Of a DNA stretch of 64,000 nt, positions 43,820 through 56,000 are shown one piece after another. The notes beneath the pieces were generated by a model that worked only from the letters and a program-made list of their open reading frames with translations, did not search any database and was not told the DNA's origin. The translations under genes and the position numbers were made by a program. Source of the DNA: Agelaius tricolor (Eukaryota; Chordata; Aves; Passeriformes; Icteridae); contig JALJCS010000018.1 in assembly GCA_023055355.1 (NCBI GenBank), positions 1,488,001 to 1,552,000 of the forward strand, written 5' to 3'. The first letter of the stretch is position 1, and each line of letters opens with the position of its first letter.

Positions 43820-44161
43820 CCTTTTGTTTGGGTTTTCCAGAAGCTTTGCTGTTTTAAAGCATTGTGCTGCATGCTGTGATCATGTTAAAGACCACTGATA
43901 GAGGGGGAAAAATCCAGCGGCGGGAGTCCTTCGTCCCCAGGACAGAAGGAGCGGGAGGGACTCGCAGCACCCTGCTCCCCCCACATCTGCGCCGGCTCTG
44001 CTCAGCTGGGGTTAAAAGCAGTGCAGAGCCGTGGATGGAAGTGCCTGAGTGCTGCCTGCTCCCACTTTTCTGCTAAATCTCCCTGCATGAAAGGAACTTT
44101 TAGATGCAAAATGCGCAGAGTTTGAATAAGAGGATGCTGGTCAGCACCGGCTTTCATGGAG
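43820..44161 (+). promoter_or_regulatory. CTNNA1: Candidate alternative first exon of CTNNA1 (non-coding)
   Basis: In mammals the LRRTM2 promoter also produces an N-terminally truncated CTNNA1 transcript. Downstream of the CRE pair on the + strand there is a CpG-bearing stretch (about 43905-44050, with ccagcggcgggagtccttcg and ctgcgccggctctgctcagc) and then a good splice donor, GGAG|gtgaga, at 44161/44162. Splicing to 51126 would place the internal Met of that exon as the first conserved start. The exon borders are inferred and not shown by the sequence. Confidence 0.35.
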
Positions 44162-45785
44162 GTGAGAGGGATTGGGCAGCTCAGAGCTCTGTGTGACAGC
44201 TATGTGCGACTGTGGTCCCTGCAGAAGTGCAGAGAGCAGTGCTGGAGCTGGAGCAGGAGTGTCAGGAAGTACAGCCCCGGAGCAGGGCACAGGGGCAAGT
44301 GCTTCAAGCCAGGAGAAATTTCTGGAAAAAGCAAAGCTTGCCTTAGGGCACAGGAAAAATTTAATTGGAATCCAGCTTGACAGTGTGCGGTTATGAAACT
44401 AGAAAATCTGTTTTCTCCTCCCAAACGGTGGCTTTTATACTTGCTTTTTCCTGGGCACTGGAGTGCAGGGCGGAAATGGTGAGATTGGCGTTTCCAGTCG
44501 GGGCTCAGAGCGGTGCGAGGGCTTCCTTGTGGTCACCCACAATGTCCTGCTGCTGTGTGTCCCCTCAGTGAGGGGAGACACACCTCCAGGAGCCCCTGGC
44601 TGCAGGGTGGGTCTGTAACAGTTATCCTGTGAGTTTAGGGCTGCAGAGCTGTGCCCTGCAGAGCTGTGTGTGCTCTTCAGCCCTGCCGGGCTCTGGCTGG
44701 AGCGTGCACACTCAGCCAGGAGGAGGACAGTGGGCTCTCTTAGTGCTGTTTGCTTGCTTTAATGGTTCATTGCTCTTCATTATTCAGAGCAGCCTCTCCT
44801 CTGGGGCAGCTGGTACTGAAAGGTAAATTACCAGGTTAGATTGACATTTTTATATGATTTTAGGATGCATGTGCAGGTAAAGCCTTAGGAGCCACTGCTC
44901 TGGTCATAGCTCAATGTAGGTGCAGGGGGCTGCTGGTTTGCTGCTCCAGGCAACTTGGATAAGCTTTTTTTTAAATTTTCTCCTTGAGATATAAAGCAAC
45001 AATGGAGAGGAGACACTTGAAAATGTTTGCTGTATAGCAGCAAGGTATCACCTCTCACCTCCAAGATCTGTAATGAGCTAACAAATTTCCCGTGATGATG
45101 GAGGAAGATGAATTGTGTCAAAAGGGTTTAAAATAAAATGGCTGTTTACCTTTGTCATTAAGTGTTGGTTCCTTGCTTTGGTTCCTTGGAGGTCATTACT
45201 TAAAGCAAAACCTGGTATTCTCTGTCTGCTTCTCCCTTGGCTGTCCTGTGGTGGAATGGTGACACTGCCTCTGGTGCTTCCTTTCTGGGATGGGCAGACT
45301 CAAGGGGAGCACTGAGTGGAAAGTAAAGGGATGGAGAACATGAACGCACAAGAATAAAATCTCAAAAAAACTCAAAGAAAGCTAAAGCAAAACAAATAAA
45401 GCTTACCATGAGCCCATCAGGAAAGTAACATTCTTTAATCATTAAGCAAATTAGGAAATGTTAGATAAATTTCTTAAATTGCTCTGCCATAGTAAATGTT
45501 TTCACATTTGCTCCAGTGTGAAAGAAATCCATGCAAAGAAATTACATAAACTTATTTAAAGAGATTCTTCTTGTTTAATGTTGAGGGTACAAAAAGCTCA
45601 AGCCCAGCTCCAGCTATCCAACAGAACCTCGGCTCTGCAGCACCTGCAGAGGCTTCTTGGAGCAGCTCTGTGCAACACTCTGATCCAAGGTGTTGGTTTT
45701 AATTCTAATAACATTTCAATATGTTACCATAACGTTTAACAGCAGCATTCCAAAGGGTATAATTTGAGGTCAACTGTCAGCTCTT

Positions 45786-46090
45786 TCCCTCTTACCAGGA
45801 GACTGAAATTAGGTATCGTTGGAAACATTTTGCTTTTTTGCACGAATATCTGCTGGTAGGTTCCTCCCACGTTAAGATTGTGTAATTTGGCATAGAGTTA
45901 AGAGTTAATGTTCGAACACGGTGAGTTGCTCCTTTTCTGAAGCTCTCCATTCTTTGGCCCTTAACCAAACAAGGGCTATTTAGCACCTTGCCAGCGAGTT
46001 TCCTGTTTAGGAAACTGTTAACGCGAACTTTATGGGTGCTTTTCTTAGCAAAACATGTTTTTATGTGCACTTGCTGTGAATTAACAGTTA
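45786..46090. other. Possible conserved non-coding element
   Basis: Repeat-free, AT-rich but CpG-retaining sequence (tatcgttggaaac, ttcgaacacggtgag, taacgcgaacttta), unlike the CpG-poor intron around it. It resembles vertebrate conserved non-coding elements in texture, but no alignment is available, so this is a suggestion only. Confidence 0.25.
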
Positions 46091-46654
46091 TTACCTCAAG
46101 TGTGCATCTCAGTCTCTGAAGTCAGGAAGCTGCAGTAACATTTATATTGTTCCTTGGGAGCTGCCTGGGGTGTCAGGGTGCAACAGACTGGGGAATAAAC
46201 CCCCAGAAAACTCAGGCAAATGCATTCTTCTGAGCCTGAATAGTCATTGCCCAGCATGAAAAACCATGTCCGATGCTACCTGGGCACTTCTGCCACAGCA
46301 GGAACTTGATGGCAGCCTGAACCCTCATATGCAGTGTGGACAGAGAAATTGGCAGGAATAAGCTTGCTAGGACCAAGGGTTTTAAAGGCTTCTCACCTAC
46401 CCCGCTCTTGGAGCAGCAACACAACTGGTTTTCCTGCTAAACCCATGTGCTGGGAAAGTAGAATTGCACCCTGAGGCGAGCATTGTCATTTAGTTAGGCT
46501 GACATCTTGTGGAAGCCTTCCTAGTGTATTAAGAGCAACATACAAGCTAATTTTACTGGATGGAGATGTGGGGGCTGCATGACTTTGCTGTGCTGGGGGC
46601 CTGGAGGATGCAAGCCCTGGAGCTGCAGGTGAGACTGTAGCAGGTGGGACAGGC

Positions 46655-46700
46655 AGCCCGTGTGTGGCACTGCCAGCAGCCCGTGTGTGGCACTGCCAGC
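46655..46700 (+). repeat. 23-bp perfect tandem duplication
   Basis: The unit agcccgtgtgtggcactgcc plus agc occurs twice without mismatch, at 46655-46677 and 46678-46700. Confidence 0.9.
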
Positions 46701-47633
46701 TCACCCTTCTGCCTGCAGGAGTGGCCGTGGCAATTGTTGCTGGGCGTTAGCACCTTGGGGACCATAGGAGGATTTGCTGCCTTTTGGCCAGAAGGTTGTG
46801 TTTGTGCTGTGTCACAGGGCTGTGAGGCAGGAGGTGAGCAGGGACGTGTGGCTGGAGTGTCACCATGTGCGCTCTGTCACTTGGATTCGCTGCTGTGGAA
46901 GCACTGAGCCTTAGGAGGGGACACACGGGACTAAGGCATGTTGGAGGTGACCCAGCAGCAGAGATGTGCCCAGGGCTTCAGGCCAGCTGCAGAGTCCTTT
47001 GGGGCAGGGCAGTGGGAGAGATAGGCACTGAAGGTTGGGTGTCCTTGTCTTCATGGGAGCAAAGGATGCGTGGTGGCATAGCATGGTGGCTGTCACCTCC
47101 CTGTCCGGCAGCTCTCTGCACCTGGCACTGGTTGTAATTCCTCCTTGTACCAGGGTGAGTGCACCCTTCCCTCTCTGTGGTGCAGCCTGGCTGTGGGGAG
47201 GGATGTCCGGGTGGCAGTGCTGTGGCATGGCCAGCTGGGCAGGGGGACATTGCAGGCAGTTTTATTGTCACTCAGGTTCTTGCTGAAGCCCGGACAATGC
47301 CATGCAGCCCATTTGCTGTGCTGAGCTGTGGCTGGCTGTGGGAGACTCCTTCCTGCAGCAAATCAGGGCACAGTCCTGCTTCCTGCACTTGGATGTGAAA
47401 ACACTGCTGGAATTGGTGTGGGTCACACCTCAGTGCTCACACTGCCTGGCCCTGGATCAGCCCTGCTCTAGCTGGAATTGGTTGGCAGCCCTGCTGTCAC
47501 AGTGATGGAGCACTGTGCATGGTTATCCTCTAGACACAGAATGAGGCTGGGTGGCAGGGCAAAAGCAAGCATGGGACAAAATGCACCTGAGCACTGATGT
47601 CCAGTGTCCCCTGGCAGCAGAGCTCAGAGGTGG

Positions 47634-47668
47634 CACAGTGACACACGGTGACACACAGTGACACACTG
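47634..47668 (+). repeat. Short tandem repeat, unit about 10 bp
   Basis: Repeats of the type acagtgacac / acggtgacac in three to four consecutive copies. Confidence 0.7.
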
Positions 47669-48181
47669 CCTGCTCACAGGAAGGTATGCCAAGCACTCAC
47701 TTGTGACTTACTCAGCACCCATTAAGCAGGATGCTGCCTGTTGTAGTGACAGCCCAGGAGTCAATTCCCAGACACTTGAAGCAGAAACCTCTGCCAACCA
47801 TCCTTTTTGGTGGTTGTGTGGGGGGTGGAGGTGGCACAGTGGTGGCTCTCAGCAGTGGTGTATCTGGCTTACATCTGGGTGCTGAGTTGGGGAGGGGACA
47901 TGGTGGGCTCTGCAGGGAAGGTGTGAGGTGGTGCTGAGCAGGAGGTACTGTCTCCCTCAATACCTCTGTGGGCTCAGCTTAACCCAAACTGATGATGAAC
48001 CTTTAAGATTAACAACAGATGTTTGTGATATTTAGCTACAAAAACATATCTTTGAGTAGCTGGTTACAGGACATGCTCTGTTGATCCTGGTGGAATGCAC
48101 CGCCACCACCATGCTCCTGTACCTCTATAGATCAGTTGGGATTAGATTTTAACCTCCATAGCTATAGGAAAAGCTTGGGTC

Positions 48182-48219
48182 TGTCTTTTGCTTGTCTGAA
48201 TTCAGACAAGCAAAAGACA
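48182..48219. repeat. 38-bp perfect palindrome with no spacer
   Basis: The left arm TGTCTTTTGCTTGTCTGAA (48182-48200) is exactly reverse-complemented by TTCAGACAAGCAAAAGACA (48201-48219), centred on GAATTC. Symmetry stops at 48181/48220 (C and C). It is not part of any repeat family I recognise. Confidence 0.97.
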
Positions 48220-48567
48220 CCTACAGCAGGAAGGCTTTGTGACAGAAACGATGATTCTGCTCCTCTCCCTGTGTACAAATCCCCCTTCTTTGCTTTGAGC
48301 ATTAAAAGAGTCCCCTCTGGGGATGGTGGTGTGAGCTGGGACTGCAGGGATGTGACAGGAAATGTTTGTGGAGCTCTGCAAGGGGAGCAGCAATGGTGGG
48401 GGAAGAGCAGAGATGGAGGGAGTAGGGGTAACGAGCAATTTTTAACATCAATTCTATCCTCTTTGATAAAGATCTGATTTAATTTAAAGTAAATTTGCAC
48501 CGTGGCTAAATTTATTATCCATGATACTGGTCAGAGTTGGGATATCATACTGCAGAATGATTGACAT

Positions 48568-48580
48568 GGTCATCATGACC
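48568..48580. promoter_or_regulatory. Perfect oestrogen-response-element core
   Basis: GGTCATCATGACC fits the palindromic GGTCAnnnTGACC core exactly. It lies in repeat-free AT-rich sequence about 5 kb from the LRRTM2 promoter. A 10-bp constrained match arises by chance at low but real frequency in a 64-kb window, so function is unproven. Confidence 0.3.
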
Positions 48581-51125
48581 CTATTAAATCTACTGAATCT
48601 ATTAGCTGCTCGCTGGCTGCAGCGTTCGTGATTCCCTCAGCAGAGTTTTGTGCTGAATATCTAAAAATCCTATCAGAAATCTGAATATTTGGGCTTCACT
48701 CTTGTGAGTCCTCCTAATCCCATGGATAGCAGGAGCTGCTCACTGGGCTGCCTTGTCCTGCTGGGTCATTAGCTGGCCCTCAGTGAAGGCTCACACTAGA
48801 CATGAGGACCAGTTTTTAATGGTCAGACTAATTGGTTAGTGGAACAAATTACCCAGAAGAGCTAAACTGGCACTTGGAGCCATTAAAACACGATTTATTA
48901 ATTGAGAGAGGGAGCCCAGCTCAAACAGGACTTTTGAACTGTAGGGTGGAACCAATGGGTAAAATTCCCAACTTGTGTGGCAGCCTGCACAGAGTGACAG
49001 TGCTGTGGTCAGGGCTGATCCTCAGCATGTTTCTGTGCCCATGAGGGTTTGTGCTGCCATGGGCTGTGCAAGTCTTCATGTGTTCTACCAGGTCCTAATG
49101 GGGTTTGTTTGGCTCCACAGTGTTTATTATGCCGGGGGAAAAAATGGTCAGGAAACTTCAGCTGGCAAAACTCGGCATTGTTGTCTCCAGGACCTTGGTT
49201 GGAATTGGCTGTGATGGTTTAGGATGTCAGTGACAGCAGGGTGTGTGTATCCACTGAGGTATCCTGGGTCTGTCCTGCTCTGCCCCAACTCAGCCCTAAC
49301 AAAGGATCCCAATTAGTGACTCCATGTGCTAAATCACCAGAGCTAAATTAGCAGGGTGCTTTATCCTGCAGCCTTCTGAAGTAAATTCTGGTCATGCTCT
49401 TGACAAGCTTCTGTACTAAAACTTAAGCATACCAGCAAGGTAGAAATAAACTGGAGCTGCCTTCCTAAAGGGGGGTTGGATTCTACAGCTCTTTCTGTGC
49501 TAGGACGTGGTGTAGTTTCATAGGAACAGATCAGCAGTGAGAAATCAGTGCTGCTCAAGCTTTAATGTGCTTTGTTGGGGTGTTTTGCATAGTGGTCCAT
49601 TAGTGGAGGCCATCTCTTGGTTTTCCTCTCATCCAAAAGGCATCTGGTGCTGTGCACCGAGGCTGTGAGCTGTGAAGCCAGGGACAGCAAAGTGGAATTG
49701 ATGGGTGGTATCGCCTCAAATCCCTGCTCCCGCTTCTTGTTAAAATGGTAATGTGGGAGCACCCGGGGAGAAGTAAAATGGTACTTCTTGGAACAGCTGA
49801 ATGTTTGGCTTTCTGCATAATAGATGAGCATATATCTTAGATCCAAACATATTCCTGGGAAAAAAACCCAGTATGTGGGGAGGGTGCTGTGGGTTCAGTA
49901 AAATGTTCACGTGGCTGTGGCTAAACAGGGGTGAAGCAGCTGCCACTGCGGGTTGGTGTCTTGGAGCAGCTTGTGGCTGGGGCAGTGCCTGGTGGCAGCT
50001 TCTGGGGTCACTGTCCCCCTTGTCCCCCACAGGTGCCAGCCCTGCCTGCTGCCACCAGCACGCCAGGGGCAGAGCCATTGCTCAGGGAGTCTTGTCTGTC
50101 ATATCCCCTGAGCAGGGCAGCAGCAGAGTGTTGGGTAAATCAGTGCATTAATCTTCACTTTATTTAGAGCCTTCAGCTTTGATTTTTGAATGTAGAGCAA
50201 AGAGGGGGCCAGTGCTGGGGCTGCTGCAGGTTTGGCAGTGTCACAACTCCTGGGTTTAGCTCTAGTCACTTTTCAGTTACCTTTTGTGATGAGAATCAAA
50301 TAACTTGATCGTGGCGGTGACAAATCTTCAATAATTCATTACACTATAATGACATTACAACATCCTAACTCCCTCCCCCCCATTTTTTATTTCTGCTGTA
50401 AAGTGGACTTGATGTTTTAGATTCAAGGCTGTTCATCCAGATATTTCACACCAGCCTGTCACCTGGAGAATTGATACCTGGCATACACTCACTGCAGCAC
50501 TGCTAAATGGTTTTTCTTCTCAACTGGATAATTATATTGATTGTGGCTTAGGACTTCAGAAATTGGATTGTGGTTGAATAAAGTGTGTTTTGAAACCCTA
50601 ATATAAGCTATATTAAAGACAAAAATCTCCTAGCAAAACCAGATCACCGCCACTGTCTTATCTGACTCCTAATTTGTTAGAAATGAGGATATTTTTGACC
50701 CAATGTCTGATGGAAAAGGGAAGCTGCCTCTGCTGCTTGGCCCTTTGGCCTCTCTAACAACAGGGCTCAGGCAAAACGTGCAGGATCAAACCTTGGCAGC
50801 TCCCCATGGGTGGGCCTGGAGACTCACTTGAAATTTCACTCACTTTGAATTTCTTACCCAAAAAATGGTTTATAAGGATTTGACTTTTGATTCTGGGCTT
50901 TTGACTGCCTGCTCAGAAGCAGTGTTGTGTGATCCCTGGGGTGGGGCGTGCCGGGAGCAGTGCCTGCCTTATTGGGGAGGTGGAGACTCTACTGCCCGTG
51001 TGCAGAATCACTCCACAAACCTCAAAAATATGAACAGAGGCCTACCATATACTTGAAATGAATAACAACTGGTTTAACCTTGAGACCCTGGATACCTGTT
51101 TACCTCTTTGTCTGCTGTTTTCCAG

Positions 51126-51206
51126 GCTGGCCGCAAGGAAAGAAGTGATGCCCTGAACTCTGCCATTGATAAAATGACCAAGAAGACCAGAGACCTGCGC
51201 AGGCAG
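51126..51206 (+). CDS. CTNNA1: CTNNA1 coding exon, about residues 354-380
   Basis: An 81-nt exon (27 codons, phase 0-0) between acceptor ttttccag and donor gtgagg. It encodes AGRKERSDALNSAIDKMTKK, then TRDLRRQ. It lies in the M domain, after the vinculin-binding helix. AGRKERSDALN matches alpha-E; alpha-N has TGRKEKGDPLN-like sequence here. The Met of DKMTKK is at about residue 370 (human 371). It is the start expected for the known N-terminally truncated isoform that lacks the beta-catenin- and vinculin-binding regions. Base use is less GC-rich than the exon at 13506. Confidence 0.97.
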
Positions 51207-51983
51207 GTGAGGAATGGTCAGAGGTGGCTGAGACACAGGAGTGCAGTGCTGCCTGCTGGGGATTTGTTCCTAGTGGCAGTGGGTTTGCTGGCCTGTCTTC
51301 AGTGAATTAAAGGCCAGAAGCTTCCAGTGGGAAGCATGGGGTGGGAATGTAATTCCCTGTTAATTCCCTGTTAACTGTGTGATACAGATGTTGGAGTCTT
51401 AATTATCCTCATGTCAAGAGAGATTAAAAACCCAACCAAAGCCCCCCAGAAACAACTTTTACTTGATGGACTTTGAAGATAATCAGTAATATTTTATAGT
51501 CCTGGTGGTGTTCATCTCAACCTATTTTATTTGAGAACTGTATTTATGTAGCATCAGCTTTTTGTCTGTTTGGCTTTAAAGCAATATATTCCCATTTTTG
51601 AGTAAGTGAGAATATGGATCAGGTTTGTTGAAAAATGTTTTTATTCTAGCAGAAAAATAAAAAAGTTAAATCAGTGTGTTGTTTAATCAGCTGAGGGAAA
51701 GCAGCAAATTTACTCAGACAAAACCAATATGAGCTGCTAAATCAATATTTGTGGCCAAACTGGTGACTTGCACTTCTATAACTAATCCATTTTTTAAGGA
51801 GATTTCATTTAAATTGAAGCAAAAAGTGTGTAGACAAGACTTAGTGCAGGGAAAAGCCTTGGCCACACAAAGGAAAAAGGATCAATGACAAAAGTAGTTT
51901 AAGCTGTACGTATTAATACAGTAAGAGGGAAACAGCAGTGGAACACTACTGAAGAATAACTCACTCTTTTATTTTTATTTTAG
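51207..51983 (+). other. CTNNA1: CTNNA1 intron, 0.8 kb
   Basis: AT-rich intron from donor gtgagg at 51207 to acceptor attttag at 51983. No repeats are recognised apart from a short ttaattccctgt doublet near 51350. Confidence 0.93.
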
Positions 51984-52136
51984 CTCCGCAAAGCTGTTAT
52001 GGACCATGTTTCAGACTCTTTTCTGGAAACAAATGTTCCTCTTTTAGTATTGATTGAAGCTGCCAAGAATGGGAATGAAAAAGAAGTTAAAGAATATGCC
52101 CAGGTTTTCCGTGAACATGCCAACAAATTGATTGAG
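51984..52136 (+). CDS. CTNNA1: CTNNA1 coding exon, about residues 381-431
   Basis: A 153-nt exon (51 codons, phase 0-0), acceptor attttag and donor gtacga. It encodes LRKAVMDHVSDSFLETNVPL, then LVLIEAAKNGNEKEVKEYAQ and VFREHANKLIE. This is an M-domain helical bundle segment that is nearly invariant across vertebrate alpha-catenins. DHVSDS and AAKNGNEKE agree with alpha-E. The third-position bases are A/T-rich (ttagtattgattgaagct), the opposite of the 10273 and 13506 exons. The next exon, expected to begin with VANLACS-like sequence, was not found in the remaining 11.9 kb. Confidence 0.97.
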
Positions 52137-52710
52137 GTACGATGGTACAAATTAAAATTTAATTGTTGCTAGTTAAATTAAGGCAAGACTAGGCAAAACA
52201 GGTTTTTCAATTCTGCTGAAGCACAAAGCAAATTCTGTAATAAATTTCCTTTTAAAATTTTATTTGAATGAATTTAAACACAATTTAATATTTAAATAAT
52301 TGAAAATGTAAGCTTATCAAAAGGAGCTGTTAAATAACCCATGTAGTTGTGGGTATTACAATGTGAGTGCATGATAAAGGTTTTGTTACTTGGAGGTGGT
52401 CAGTTGGAGTAAGGGAGACCAGGGCATGATTGTCCTGCTGGACAGTTTGACCCATTGCTTTGAAGCCTGGAGGGTTTTTTTTCCAGTAAAATCCCACTGA
52501 ATATAAACAGGCCTTTTGTGTGAAGGCTTTCAGAATGAAGAGCTGCCTGTGTTTGTGAAAAGAGCAAACAGATCACTTGGAGTGACAGCACAACTGATCC
52601 TGCCACCCCTCTGTAAGGAAAACCTAAAGGCTCTCCAGCTGGTGGAACTGCAGAGCAGAGCTCTGAGTGGGGAGAAAACCAGATTAAATGGGATCAACGT
52701 GTCTTAACTG

Positions 52711-53030
52711 GAATCCCAGGATTACTGAAGTTGGAAAATCCCTGCCAGCCCATGGAGTCCAAGCTGATCCCCACCTTGTCCCCAGCCCAGAGCACTCGGT
52801 GCCACCTCCAGCCCTTCCTGGGCACCTCCAGGGATGGGGACTCCAAACCCCCCTGGGCAGCCCCTCCCAATCCCTGAGCCCCCTTTCCATGGGGAAATTC
52901 CTCCTGGTGCCCACCCTGAGCCTGCCCTGGCCCAGCCTGAGGCCGTTCCCTGTTTTCCTCTCACTCATTACCTGGGAGAAGAGCGAAGCCCTCACCTGGC
53001 TGCTCCTCCTGTCAGGGAGTTGCTCTCAGG
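52711..53030 (-). mobile_element. CR1 LINE 3' fragment
   Basis: Minus-oriented CR1: tggaatcccaggattactga, agttggaaaatccctgccag, then gggcacctccagggatgggg, cctgagcctgccctggccca and gcctgaggccgttccctg. It extends to about the tgtcagggagttg stretch. The long open frame across it (52688-53563) is a by-product. Confidence 0.85.
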
Positions 53031-56000
53031 GTCGTTCACGCCCTGCTGAGGGAAGCAATTTCCACAGGTGGTGCGTGCAGAGAGCAGCAGCAGAGCCTGC
53101 CCCTGTTCATGGATCCACCTCGGGACTCTGGGCCCCCTCACCACCATCGCGTGAGAGTTCTGTGCCAGCTGATGCTGAATGGCATGGAACAAACAGCTAT
53201 AGGTGTTGTTGGGGAAACATGCCACTAGGAATAAGTGTCAAAAACTCCTCCTGTGCTCTTCCGTGCTTTGAGGCTCTGGCTGGTTGTGCTGAACCTCAGC
53301 AGCTCCCCGGGAACAGTCCTAGGCTGCTTTGTGTGGTTCTGCTCTCTCAGTGTCTCTGTTTGATAGTGGAGTCCATGTGTCTCCAGGGCTTGTGGGGAAT
53401 ATTCACACAGCTGGGCACATTTAAATTGCTCAAGAATGAGACTGATCAGACATCAGTAAAAGTAGCTTCTGACTTGCATATGGTATGTTCTGAGAGCACT
53501 TTACAGCTGGCCCATAGTCCAGGGTGCATGAAGTTTGTCCAGCTCTTTGGAGCTGCTGTCTAAGCAATGACAATATTTTAATTCCTTGAAGGCATCCATT
53601 TTTTTCTTTTGGCTTGTCATGTTTCAGCATCAATGCTGTCCTCCTAGAGCTGCAAAGTTATTCTAATCTAAATTTTAAGTAAATTTTCCATATGCAAAGC
53701 AGCATGTGGAAGGAAGGCAGGGCTGCTGTGCCCTGCCTTGGCAGCAGGATACAGCCTTGGGAACACTTTGAAGTAGGTTTGCTCTAAAGCCTCTCTTCTT
53801 CATGTTGCAAGCCTGATTTATCTAGAAAATTATTTTTAGGGCTTGTTTACAGTAGAAGTTGAATCATGTAACAATAGCAGTGCCTCTTCTGCCAGAGTTC
53901 TGCTACCTCCTCAGCGGATGTGTGGAATTTATTGGCATAATTAAAAGGAATAATTGTGCTGCTCTGTCCCTGAGCTTCTCCCCAGCCCTTGCCAGGTGAG
54001 CCCTTTCTCCCTGTCCCCTCAGAAGCTGTGTCCCACTGGAGCAGCCACAGTTCCATCGTCACTGGCACTGGCCCTACCTGGTGTGCAAATGCCAGGCTGC
54101 AGAGGAGTTTTCCAGAGCCTCTGTACAGCCAGACTCTCTTGTCTTCCAAGGACTATTCCCCTGAAAGTCGACATTCAGCAATATTTTTGACTGACATCAA
54201 AAGCTTCTGCTAAAATGATATGCTGCTGCAACGGCTTTTTGAAGGCTTGGTTATTGCTTTTGCTATCTGAAATGTAACTGTAGTTGTAGTGTAGCATGAT
54301 GTAGATGGTTTATAAACCTCTTCCCTGAATGGAGATGGATTAATATATACACTTAGCTTGGACAGAAGGGAATAGTGCTCCTGCAGACCCTTCGTCCTGA
54401 GGGGCAGGAGAGCCCCTGGTGTCATATGAGATGTCAGATTCCCTGTGCAGGAGGATGGCTTGGGGTGGGTTGCATTTGAAATGTCTTGTGCCTCTGCCAG
54501 AATGGAGAAGGATGTTTGCCAGTTCCCTCATGATTCTGCTCTTGGGCAGGAAACTCAGGAGAAACAACAAAAGATTGTGTAAGAACAGAGCTGAAGGTGT
54601 TTTGCCTGGTGAGATGGGCAGTGATTGCTTCCACTGCTTTCAGGGTTGATGAGTGTACAGGGGGTTTATCAGAACTGCCCTCACATGTGCTGCTGGGTGA
54701 CTCAAGACACCAAATGTGCCCAACAGCAGCAGCACTGGGTGGAGCTGTGCTGTATCATGCCCTGACAGGCTCCTGAGGTTTGGATGTAGAGGGGAGCATT
54801 GCCCTTCTTCCCTTCCTTCCCTTCGGTGCTGAGTGGGGACAAGAAATGTGCAGGAGATCCTGCTCTGTCCTGGGGAGCTCAGCACATCCCCACTGCATTG
54901 CTGCGAGGGTTTGCACCTTGGGTTATTGCCCCTGTGTCTGTGAGCTGGAGGAGTCAGTGAACCAGCCCCTGGGAGATATATAATGAGATAGATTTACTTT
55001 ATTTCATTTTTCACACTAAACTGCTGCAGGTGTTGGCCAGACAGGAGTGGCAGTGCTGGTTCTGCCCTGGCTGAGCACAGGGAGTTCTTGCTCCTGCAGT
55101 GCAGAGCTGTTTATGGGCCCTCCAAGTACCCATAAAGAGATGCAAGCACATGATTTGGGTAATTTTGTTTTGAAATGTTCCTTTCTTGGCAGCACAGCAC
55201 TATCTGCTTTTGTGGTTCCTAACGCCCAGGCAGCCAAATTTGACCAAAAGGTGCAATAACCACAAAAAGCTGATTTGCCTGCTGGGTCTGTGTCTTGTAG
55301 AGAACCCATACCAAGAGCATCCCAAAGGGCTCCCATCTAATTTGTTTCCCACATAGTAAAATCCTAACCCTTTTATCCTGCCTTTTGAAAACTGAGGAAC
55401 AGTAAGAGTAGAATGAGCCTTGTCTCAGTTGAATAATACGTTTCAAAGATAGCTTTCAAAATTGCTCTGTGCTAACAGACCATTAACTCTGGCTGGATTT
55501 GGTTAAAGGAGTTTAATTCAGGAATTGAGAAGCCAATTTCAATGTAACACACAAGAATAACAGAAAGGACAGCATTTGTGGAACCAGCCTAACAAAAAGT
55601 TAAATTCACTTGTAAACTATGGAAGTCTTCCCAATCTGCAGACTGTGAACTGCTAACTCCATTCCAGTGTTTTTTCCCACTGGGTGAGGCAGCCTTGGCT
55701 CTCCAACCTGACTTTGCTCTTGAGGAAGGACAGCTTGGCCCTGGCATCCTTGGAGTGCCTGTTCCTGCCCAGGGGGCCGGGGCTGTCCTGCAGTGGTGCC
55801 CATGGGCAGTGATGTCACCGAGCTCCACGCTGGCTCTTTGTCCCTGCCAGGCTCTGAGCAGTGTTTGTGCTGAGCTGCCTTTGTGCTGCTCCCCAGGGAT
55901 GCTTGGGCTGCTCCTGCAGAGGGAGAAAGCCAGACATGTTAAACAGAAACCTTTGCTACGCTGTTGAATGCTTTAGAAAAGTAAAAATTAGCTTGTCAAT

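Larger units (their letters stand above)
13710..51125 (+). other. CTNNA1: CTNNA1 large intron (37.4 kb) hosting LRRTM2
   Basis: Runs from donor gtgagt at 13710 to acceptor ttttccag at 51125. LRRTM2 lies inside on the opposite strand, which is the conserved vertebrate arrangement for CTNNA1. Stretches with no recognisable element are about 14710-26240, 26700-28865, 29915-31055, 31390-34850, 35070-38000 and 44170-51125, apart from the short repeats listed separately. Within them I see only AT-rich single-copy sequence and chance open frames. Confidence 0.9.

Noticed and set aside
52688..53563. 291-codon open frame on the + strand
   Set aside because: Its first third is antisense CR1 and the rest is unremarkable intron; no domain, no splice context and no codon pattern typical of genes.
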